A stretch of DNA of 6,365 nt from the NCBI GenBank assembly GCA_002405405.1, contig DHLT01000029.1:4504-10868 (forward strand), written 5' to 3'. The DNA is from Ignavibacteria bacterium UBA4661. GTDB lineage: Bacteria > Bacteroidota > Ignavibacteria > Kapaibacteriales > UBA4661. The notes under the pieces were generated by a model, which ran no database searches, was not told the origin of the DNA, and saw nothing but the letters and a program-made list of their open reading frames with translations. Within the stretch, counting starts at the first letter, position 1, and every line of letters starts with the position of its first letter. The translations under genes were made by a program, and so were the position numbers. Positions 1 through 5,360 of this stretch are shown one piece after another.

Positions 1-126
1 CTTGAAGTTACCATCACGCTTGAAATCGCCATCGCGCTTGGAATCGCCATCGCGCTTGGAATTACCATCACGCTTAAAATTATCATCACGCTTGAAATTA
101 CCATCACGCTTGAAATCGCCCTTGCG
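1..126 (-). repeat. 18-bp tandem repeat encoding RDGNFK-like hexapeptides in the RsmI tail
   Basis: Seven head-to-tail 18-bp units fill this stretch (1-18, 19-36, 37-54, 55-72, 73-90, 91-108, 109-126), and the array runs off the left edge. Units keep the rsmI frame and read, on the minus strand, as variants of R-D-G-N-F-K (RDGNFK, RDGDFK, RDGDSK, RDGNSK, RDDNFK). Unit 1 reads cttgaagttaccatcacg. Two subtypes can be seen: one with TTACCATCACG (units 1, 4, 6) and one with TCGCCATCGCG (units 2, 3), suggesting unit-level duplication or conversion. Unit 7 (nearest the core) is degenerate at its end. The encoded tail alternates positive and negative charge with Gly/Asn and is likely disordered. Confidence 0.95.
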
Positions 127-1068
127 TTGAAACTTATTGTGCGAACTATCTCGGCGATCATTCTTCGGATTGCGTTCGTCGTTATACCGTGTAGAATGAT
201 AACTGGTAGATACCTCCTTGCGTCCACCCAAGCAGATAACAAATTCTCCTTTAAATGGACTTACCAAGAACTTATTCGAAAGTTGTTTTGCAGTACCATA
301 ATGGTGGGTTTCATTAGGCATGGTAAGATTACATCCAACATAGCAAGCACGTTCAGGCATGGTTTGTGCCAGAGCTTGTAAGACGGGCATAAGGCGATAA
401 GGTGTTTCGAGAAGAACAATTGTTCGTTCCTCCCGGGTATATGCTTGGAGTGTAGCTATGCGATCTTTGGGTTCGCGAGGGAGAAATCCTGCAAAGACAA
501 ATTCATGAAGAGAAAAACCACTGGTAACAAGAGCGGTCAAGATAGATGATGCGCCGGGAATTGCTTGTACGGCAATCCCTTCACGAATAGCATTCCGTAC
601 CAAGTGCATACCAGGGTCGGCAAGAAGCGGTGTACCTGCATCAGAAACAAGGGCAATAGATGTGCCTGACTTGAGTAACTGCAACAAATGTGGGGTTTGT
701 TCTTGCGTGTTATGTTCATTTAGCTCTTGCAAATCTTTATTCAAGCGATGTTCAAAGAGCAGCCGTTTACCCATTTTGAATTCTTCACAGACAATCAGGT
801 CGGCTGTTTTTAAAATATAGATCGCACGAAGTGTAATATCATCCCGATTGCCAATCGGAGTTAAAACAACATAGAGTGTGCCGCCAGTTGTTGTGATGAG
901 CGGCATGTCGGATTGCTCTTCTGTTGTTGTCTGCTCTTGTGGTAGTTTATTGACAGCATCTTCTATTGCATCATCTTCCAGTCGTGTGAGATGTTCATCA
1001 TCAATATCATATCCAGTTGAGAGTGAATGAGAAGAAGGCTGTGAATGGGGATTTTTTGGAAATGGCAT
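1..1068 (-). CDS. rsmI: RsmI, 16S rRNA (cytidine-1402-2'-O)-methyltransferase, C-terminus cut by window edge
   Basis: This SAM-dependent tetrapyrrole-methylase-fold enzyme is expected to 2'-O-methylate C1402 in the decoding centre of 16S rRNA. The 356 codons seen hold the family landmarks: GGTLYVVLTPIGNRDD at residues 62-76, VSDAGTPLLADPG at 141-153, AIPGASS at 169-175, FAGFLPREPKDR in the middle, LLETPYRL, and the core end KGEFVICLGG near residue 281. The core is preceded by about 56 extra residues rich in Ser, Glu, Asp and Gln. The chosen ATG (1068-1066) has GGGAG five bases upstream; an in-frame ATG at 906-904 (Met55, MPLITTTGG) would give the usual family length and is a real alternative. 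After the core comes a polar, basic tail (residues 283 onward) ending in RDGNFK-like hexapeptide repeats that continue past base 1, so the stop codon is not seen. It is transcribed away from yggS. The family call is firm; the exact start is less so. Confidence 0.93.
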   Translation of the reverse strand, partial: MPFPKNPHSQPSSHSLSTGYDIDDEHLTRLEDDAIEDAVNKLPQEQTTTEEQSDMPLITTTGGTLYVVLTPIGNRDDITLRAIYILKTADLIVCEEFKMGKRLLFEHRLNKDLQELNEHNTQEQTPHLLQLLKSGTSIALVSDAGTPLLADPGMHLVRNAIREGIAVQAIPGASSILTALVTSGFSLHEFVFAGFLPREPKDRIATLQAYTREERTIVLLETPYRLMPVLQALAQTMPERACYVGCNLTMPNETHHYGTAKQLSNKFLVSPFKGEFVICLGGRKEVSTSYHSTRYNDERNPKNDRRDSSHNKFQRKGDFKRDGNFKRDDNFKRDGNSKRDGDSKRDGDFKRDGNFK

Positions 1069-1239
1069 ACATACTCCCAACAACGAAAGAAATCAAGAAA
1101 AAACGACAGAGGGCAAGCGCGCACCCAACAAGAAGCGCGGAAAGCGCATGAAAACTTTTCGCAAATTACGGTTTTCGTTTCTATTGAATTTTCCTATCTC
1201 TTTAATCTTCATGAGAAAATATACAATAAGGGTAGAATC
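1069..1239. other. Divergent intergenic region between rsmI and yggS
   Basis: These 171 bases separate the starts of two divergently read genes and should hold both promoters. On the minus strand GGGAG lies just before the rsmI ATG; on the plus strand AAGGG lies about ten bases before the yggS ATG. The left part is purine-rich with several GCGC tracts, the right part is T-rich. I could not find an exact TAnnTTTG box in either direction; the nearest is GTAATTTGCG on the minus strand (about 1161-1170), one base short in the spacer. An open frame from 1045 runs through it into yggS, but its translation before residue 66 resembles nothing in the YggS family. Confidence 0.6.
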
Positions 1240-1896
1240 ATGACGACACGTGCAGAAGAATCAAATTCAGAAGTAATATCAGAGCAACAACAATGGCTCG
1301 AGGAAGTTGCTACCCGTTACACGGCAGTGAGAAATCAAGTAGATGAAGCAATTCGCCTGGCTCATCGCTCGACAAACGAGGTGCGTTTGATTGCTGTCAG
1401 CAAGACTAAACCATTATCAGCGATTCTTTCTGCTCGTAATGCCGGTGCACAATACTTTGGTGAGAATTATGTGCAAGAGCTTGTTGCTAAACATGGCGAA
1501 CTTATGGCGAGCCATAGTAATAATTCGGATAAGCAGGCGATTGAATGGCACTTTATTGGTCACTTGCAATCAAATAAAGTGCGAATGATAGCACCGTTTG
1601 TTACGTGGATTCATTCAGTGGATACCGTCAAATTGGGCATAGAGATATCAAAGCAAGCACAGAAGTATCAACATACAATCAATATCTTGGTACAAATCAA
1701 TACATCGGGAGAAGAGTCAAAATCAGGGTGTGCACCTGAAGATGCAGAAAGTATTGTCCGTAGTCTGATTATTCAACCAAATATTGCAGTACGTGGTTTG
1801 ATGACTATTCCTGAAGCGGTAGAAACAGCTGAAGAAGCCCGACCTGCTTTTCAATTATTGCGAAAATTACGTGATGATATTGCACAAAAGGTATAG
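1240..1896 (+). CDS. yggS: YggS/PLPBP-family pyridoxal-phosphate homeostasis protein, truncated by in-frame TAG
   Basis: YggS (PLPBP/PROSC) proteins are single-domain alanine-racemase-like TIM barrels that bind PLP and take part in vitamin B6 and amino-acid homeostasis in the cytoplasm. Visible landmarks, counted from the ATG at 1240: VRLIAVSKTKP with the probable PLP lysine at K55, YFGENYVQE at 72-80, HFIGHLQSNK at 104-113, the segment LVQINTSGEESKSG, and RGLMTIPE from R185. AAGGG upstream of 1240 supports this start; the frame is open back to 1045, but the 65 added residues are not family-like and would overlap the rsmI start. The frame ends at TAG (1894-1896) after 218 residues, while the family normally runs on through SMGMS and the RxGTAIFG segment. 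Those 40 codons follow in the same frame. The product as written would lack part of the phosphate-binding end of the barrel and is probably inactive unless the stop is read through or is a sequence error. Confidence 0.88.
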   Translation: MTTRAEESNSEVISEQQQWLEEVATRYTAVRNQVDEAIRLAHRSTNEVRLIAVSKTKPLSAILSARNAGAQYFGENYVQELVAKHGELMASHSNNSDKQAIEWHFIGHLQSNKVRMIAPFVTWIHSVDTVKLGIEISKQAQKYQHTINILVQINTSGEESKSGCAPEDAESIVRSLIIQPNIAVRGLMTIPEAVETAEEARPAFQLLRKLRDDIAQKV

Positions 1897-2019
1897 CTAC
1901 CGGCGTTCACCGAGCTCTCCATGGGAATGTCGCATGATTTTACGGTTGCCATAGAGGAAGGAGCGACGATGATTCGAATCGGTACGGCAATTTTTGGCGA
2001 ACGACAGTACGCTCGCTAA
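1897..2019 (+). pseudogene. yggS: Detached 3' end of yggS, downstream of the in-frame TAG
   Basis: Directly after the TAG, and without any shift of frame, 40 codons read [15 protein letters not shown] followed by [19 protein letters not shown] and ERQYAR, then TAA at 2017-2019. SMGMS and RIGTAIFG are the standard C-terminal PLP phosphate-binding signatures of YggS proteins. With the upstream part the whole gene would be 259 codons, somewhat longer than E. coli YggS because of an N-terminal extension of about 20 residues. No credible separate start exists for this piece. The intact coding quality suggests a very recent nonsense change (for example CAG to TAG), an assembly or sequencing error, or functional readthrough. 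Confidence 0.85.
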
Positions 2020-2182
2020 ATGCTTTAAAGATATTTTCATCCTGACACTTTAAATCGTAATTTTTGGAACGCAGTGATTTCTCACTTCTTCGCTCAAAGC
2101 TCTATGCTTTATATCGATTGTTAAGTATTACTTACCTCACCGCACACAGCTTTTTCCCAAAAACGAAAAGATAGCATTGATT
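2020..2182 (+). other. Intergenic region before the chemoreceptor gene
   Basis: About 160 bases without a convincing coding frame. It has two copies of CTTTAAA near its left end (around 2023 and 2049), which could also pair as a weak TTTAAAG/CTTTAAA stem with a long loop, but there is no T-tract after it, so I do not call a terminator. A/T-rich blocks follow, and the last 20 bases before the ATG at 2183 (aaacgaaaagatagcattga) contain no clear Shine-Dalgarno motif. The chemoreceptor promoter is expected here but I cannot place it. Confidence 0.5.
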
Positions 2183-4222
2183 ATGAATAGCTTGATATTT
2201 CTTTCTATGATTCCCAAGCGCTTGCATCAACAACCGGATATTGTCCAGCGAGCGTTTTTTGTTACAGGAACATCCGTTGCCTTTTCTGTAACATCCTTGC
2301 TTGTAACGATAGGGTTTCTTTTCGAGCCAACACTCTCATACATAGCTCCGACCGCAATTTTGCCCTTTGTCTTGGGTGTTTTGATATTAGCATTCATGCG
2401 TATAACAGGACTTGTACATGTAGCAGCGAATATATTGGCATTTTCGGTACTTGGTCTTCAGTTCTATACTTGTTTTTCATTGTATGGGTTGTATTCCTCA
2501 TCTATATTCTCTTTAATTCTGCTGCCTGTTGTGGTTGCACTTTTAGGAGGATTGCGTTCGGGATTAATTGCAGGTGCCACAACAATTGGTGGATTGATAT
2601 TCTTGTATTCACTTCATATGTCCGGTCATCAATTTCCGGGACCGCAATTGCCTGAAAAAGCGATGGCTCTAAAACAACTTATAAGTGGTATTGTCTATGT
2701 TGTTCTGGGTACCGTGATAGGATTGATGTATGAAGTCACTCGTAATTCAGCTATGCAAAAAGTAGGTGCCGAAAACAAAGATTTGAACAAGCGCATTATC
2801 TCGGCAGTCAAAAATTATGAAGAGCGTAATGCATATCTTCTCGAAAATATCATGATGCTTCTTGAAGAGATGGATGCTATTTCCAAAGGAAACTTTGCAA
2901 CCAAACTTGAAGCAAAAAATGATGACGAAATCGGTATGCTGGTCAAAAGTTTTAATGATACTATAGCAAGTATCCGAGCAATTGTATCTGAACTTGCCGC
3001 AGGAACGCAGTCGGCAGCATTTTCTTTCTATCGAATCAATACAGCAATTGAGGATATAGTAAGAAGTTCACAAAAACAATCCGATCGCGTGAAGTTGATT
3101 TACCACACCATTGAGCAGATGCAGCAATCGCTTACCGAGAATATTGACCATGCCAAAGCATCATCAGTGCGTGCGGCGCAGAATGCTGATATGGCGCGTC
3201 AAGCATCATCTTCTATTGAGCGTTCTGCTCACAATATGCAAGAAATGGTTAAAGTGGTACAAGCAGCTTCGGAAACTGTTGTTCGCCTTGGTGAGTCAAG
3301 TAAGAAAATTGGCTCTGTTATTGGTGTTATTAATGAAATTGCCGGACAAACAAACTTACTTGCACTCAATGCTGCAATTGAGGCAGCGCGTGCAGGCGAG
3401 CAAGGGCGTGGATTCTCGGTTGTAGCAGATGAAGTACGAAAACTTGCTGAGCGTACCACTAAGGCGACTAAAGAGGTAACGGACGTTATTCATAAAATAC
3501 AAGCTGATGTCGAGCGCGCTACAAATGCAATCAATAGCGGAAATACGCAAGTAGGCGAAGGCATGAATCTGTCGAAACATGCATCGGAAGTTTTTGATAA
3601 TGTCATGCAAGAATCAAATGAAACACAACGCATGATGGAGCAGGTGGTACGTAATGCAGAAATTCAACTTCAACAACGTAATAATCTTTTGCAAGCAGCA
3701 AAAGGTACACTGAACGAAACTCATAATACAAGGCAAACAGTTACAACCTTAGAGGAATTTGCCAATGATTTTGGTATGCTTGTGTATTATCTGCGTTCGC
3801 TTGCTGATCGTTATACAAGCAACGATGACGCATATGCTCAGGTGGGTCTGTCGATGAGTGGAAAAAATTATGGTTCGCTTCAGCTTCTTGATGCTAACAA
3901 AGTAGTGGCAGATTTGCAGAAAGCAACTCTTCTTATTGAAGATAGCTTGCGCTATTCAAAAGTTCGTCAAGACATAGGATTGACGAATAAGAGCGATACG
4001 CTCGGTCAATGGATACAAACCGAAGGTGAGAAAAATCTCTTTGAAGATAGTACCTTCCAAGCATTAGCAACAAAGCATCGTGATTTGTATCGTGTGCTCG
4101 AATTGTTTACGAGCAACATGAATGAAGGATTGCACGATGATGCTCTACAAAATGCCAAAGAGCATCATACTCTGCGACAATCAGTAGAGCAGGAACTGCG
4201 TACTTTGATGGCAAAAGCTTAA
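2183..4222 (+). CDS. Methyl-accepting chemotaxis protein: six-TM sensor, HAMP, MCP signalling domain, CZB-like C-terminus
   Basis: Inner-membrane chemoreceptor of 679 residues that should control a CheA-CheW complex. The N-terminal half is nearly all membrane: hydrophobic segments at about 25-46, 53-73, 78-98, 107-122, 126-144 and 166-184, with only short loops, so there is no periplasmic ligand domain of the classic type. A HAMP-like linker follows at about 227-275 ([26 protein letters not shown]). The signalling hairpin is canonical at 385-424 ([20 protein letters not shown], then [20 protein letters not shown]). The last 100 residues resemble a chemoreceptor zinc-binding (CZB) domain: TLGQW at 606-610, then [10 protein letters not shown] with H632, and an acidic/basic helix to the end. 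Most expected zinc ligands are absent. I chose ATG 2183 over TTG 2177, six bases upstream in the same frame; neither has a good ribosome binding site. The MCP call is firm; the sensed signal is unknown. Two receiver genes follow on the same strand. Confidence 0.93.
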   Translation: MNSLIFLSMIPKRLHQQPDIVQRAFFVTGTSVAFSVTSLLVTIGFLFEPTLSYIAPTAILPFVLGVLILAFMRITGLVHVAANILAFSVLGLQFYTCFSLYGLYSSSIFSLILLPVVVALLGGLRSGLIAGATTIGGLIFLYSLHMSGHQFPGPQLPEKAMALKQLISGIVYVVLGTVIGLMYEVTRNSAMQKVGAENKDLNKRIISAVKNYEERNAYLLENIMMLLEEMDAISKGNFATKLEAKNDDEIGMLVKSFNDTIASIRAIVSELAAGTQSAAFSFYRINTAIEDIVRSSQKQSDRVKLIYHTIEQMQQSLTENIDHAKASSVRAAQNADMARQASSSIERSAHNMQEMVKVVQAASETVVRLGESSKKIGSVIGVINEIAGQTNLLALNAAIEAARAGEQGRGFSVVADEVRKLAERTTKATKEVTDVIHKIQADVERATNAINSGNTQVGEGMNLSKHASEVFDNVMQESNETQRMMEQVVRNAEIQLQQRNNLLQAAKGTLNETHNTRQTVTTLEEFANDFGMLVYYLRSLADRYTSNDDAYAQVGLSMSGKNYGSLQLLDANKVVADLQKATLLIEDSLRYSKVRQDIGLTNKSDTLGQWIQTEGEKNLFEDSTFQALATKHRDLYRVLELFTSNMNEGLHDDALQNAKEHHTLRQSVEQELRTLMAKA

Positions 4223-4238
4223 CGGCAGAAGTAGAAAT

Positions 4239-4258
4239 GTAGTTGTTACTATAACTGC
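4239..4258 (+). other. Small hairpin between chemoreceptor and first receiver gene
   Basis: GTAGTTGT and ATAACTGC can pair over eight positions (two of them G-T wobbles) around a TACT loop. A run of seven T follows at about 4273-4279, some 14 bases after the stem, which is too far for a standard intrinsic terminator. It could be a processing or attenuation element within a chemoreceptor-receiver transcript, or chance. Confidence 0.25.
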
Positions 4259-4288
4259 TGATATAACCAGTATTTTTTTGTTAATCGT

Positions 4289-4747
4289 ATGGCTGGAATT
4301 AATACCACTGAATTATTGGAACAGGCACGAGCAGGGCATAGTCCTCGAAAAGCTATCTCACGCTCGGAGATACCCGTTGTTTTTATTGTGGACGATACCG
4401 CCAAGGTCCGTACTGAACTCAAAAATCTTTTAGTAAAAAAAAGCAGTGCTATGCGTTTCATTGAGGCGATCAATGGTAATGAAGCCATTGATTATCTCAC
4501 CACAACGGAAAAACTGCCTGACTTAGTTATCATGGATACCCAGATGCCCACTATGCCCGGACACCGTGCATTGCGCATTATTCGTAAGCGTTTTACTAAA
4601 GAGCGTTTGCCGATTGTCATGCTGACCGATTCTAATTCTCGCGAGATTATTTTAGAATTAGTACAAGGCGGGGCAAATGAAGTTATTATCAAGCCCTTTG
4701 ATGTACAGACAGTTGCCGAGCGACTGCTGAAACATATTCTGCCGTGA
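4289..4747 (+). CDS. Stand-alone receiver-domain response regulator (first of a pair)
   Basis: A 152-residue cytoplasmic protein made of a roughly 28-residue polar N-terminal extension (MAGINTTELLEQARAGHSPR, then KAISRSEI) and one complete CheY-like receiver. Phosphorylation residues are all present: acidic pair D35/D36 (VFIVDD), phospho-acceptor D83 (LVIMDTQMP), switch Thr T113 (IVMLTDS), and K135 (IIKPFD). No DNA-binding or enzymatic output domain follows, so it likely acts by protein-protein contact or phosphotransfer. The ATG at 4289 has an A/T-rich leader without Shine-Dalgarno. It lies 66 bases after the chemoreceptor stop and 107 before its paralogue. A role downstream of the chemoreceptor is suggested by position only; the cognate kinase is not in the window. 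Confidence 0.9.
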   Translation: MAGINTTELLEQARAGHSPRKAISRSEIPVVFIVDDTAKVRTELKNLLVKKSSAMRFIEAINGNEAIDYLTTTEKLPDLVIMDTQMPTMPGHRALRIIRKRFTKERLPIVMLTDSNSREIILELVQGGANEVIIKPFDVQTVAERLLKHILP

Positions 4748-4753
4748 TATGTG

Positions 4754-4783
4754 TTGATCAAAAGCAGTACAATATATCCTTTG
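4754..4783 (+). promoter_or_regulatory. Possible Bacteroidota-type promoter before the second receiver gene
   Basis: TTG at 4754-4756 and TATCCTTTG at 4775-4783 resemble the -33 TTG and -7 TAnnTTTG elements of Bacteroidota sigma factors, but the -7 box has one extra base between TA and TTTG. The 71 bases from here to the ATG at 4855 would form the leader. If real, the second receiver can be transcribed apart from the first. Confidence 0.3.
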
Positions 4784-4854
4784 CATATCGATAGAATCAC
4801 CGTATTTCACTGCCGGTCAGCCGGGATTATTTTCACCTTTCATACTATAACCGT

Positions 4855-5310
4855 ATGCCGAGTATAGCGGAAATTATGGAAATGGCGCAAGCCACCGGTG
4901 GCGGCAAAACCATTCATACTGTTCTTCTGATTGACGATGATCCGGCGATTCGTGCGGTCTTGCGTTCAACATTAATTAAGGCAGATAAGACACTGAGATT
5001 TATTGAAGCGGGTGATGGGTCTGAGGCAATCGACTACCTGAGCAGTACTGAAAAAATACCGTCGATCATCATTACCGATGTTATTATGCCCAATATGAAT
5101 GGCAAGCAGGCAATTACTCGTCTACGCCGAAAACACTCGAAAGAAAAACTACCAATCATTGTTTGTACTGGTTCGAACAGCAAACCTCTCATTATTGAAT
5201 TATTACAATTGGGTGTCAATGATGTTGTTGTCAAGCCTATTGATACTCAAACAATTAGTGCGCGTATTCTCAAATGGCTTCCACGTGATATAGTCGCGCC
5301 AAACTTTTAG
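4855..5310 (+). CDS. Stand-alone receiver-domain response regulator (second of a pair)
   Basis: A 151-residue protein with a short N-terminal segment (MPSIAEIMEMAQATGGGKTI) and one CheY-like receiver. D27/D28 with a further D29 form the acidic pocket (VLLIDDDP), D75 is the phospho-acceptor (IIITDVIMP), T105 the switch Thr (IIVCTGS) and K127 the conserved Lys (VVKPID). It aligns with the preceding receiver without any gap over about 118 positions, 55 of them identical by hand count; the strongest shared blocks are RFIEA..G.EAIDYL..TEK.P and KEKLPI. The N-terminal extensions do not match. There is no output domain. The two are probably a local duplication that has since diverged, perhaps competing for or dividing phosphate from one kinase. 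The start at 4855 has no Shine-Dalgarno; the gene ends with TAG, showing that TAG is a normal stop here. Confidence 0.9.
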   Translation: MPSIAEIMEMAQATGGGKTIHTVLLIDDDPAIRAVLRSTLIKADKTLRFIEAGDGSEAIDYLSSTEKIPSIIITDVIMPNMNGKQAITRLRRKHSKEKLPIIVCTGSNSKPLIIELLQLGVNDVVVKPIDTQTISARILKWLPRDIVAPNF

Positions 5311-5314
5311 TCCG

Positions 5315-5322
5315 TACCTTTG
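5315..5322 (+). promoter_or_regulatory. Candidate -7 promoter box TACCTTTG before the AAA+ ATPase gene
   Basis: TACCTTTG is an exact match to the Bacteroidota -7 consensus TAnnTTTG. It starts five bases after the stop of the second receiver and 46 before the ATG at 5361, which would give a leader of about 30 bases. I cannot find a clear TTTG/TTGG -33 element at the expected distance, where the sequence is the end of the receiver gene. This box suggests the ATPase gene begins its own transcript. Confidence 0.45.
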
Positions 5323-5360
5323 TAGAAACATTATTCTGCAGTTTTTTTAAGCATATATTT

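Noticed and set aside
1..126. CRISPR array
   Set aside because: The 18-bp units are directly adjacent with no unique spacers, and they keep the reading frame of rsmI; this is a coding tandem repeat.
127..381. Plus-strand open frame of 84 codons within rsmI
   Set aside because: It lies antisense to well-conserved RsmI codons and its translation has no recognisable domain; it is a shadow.
1045..1239. Upstream in-frame extension of yggS (65 codons from ATG 1045)
   Set aside because: It overlaps the rsmI start, is highly basic and not YggS-like, and the ATG at 1240 has an AAGGG motif and leads straight into the family sequence.
1894..1896. Genetic code reassignment of TAG
   Set aside because: The second receiver ends naturally at TAG (5308-5310) with another in-frame TAG soon after, so a genome-wide TAG sense code is unlikely.
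4492..4800. Minus-strand open frame of 102 codons over the first receiver gene
   Set aside because: It is antisense to the phospho-acceptor and Lys motifs of a clear receiver and has no independent support.
4812..4835. Intrinsic terminator (CCGG-TCAG-CCGG followed by ATTATTTT)
   Set aside because: The stem is only four base pairs, the sequence after it is not a clean T-tract, and it sits inside the presumed leader of the second receiver gene.
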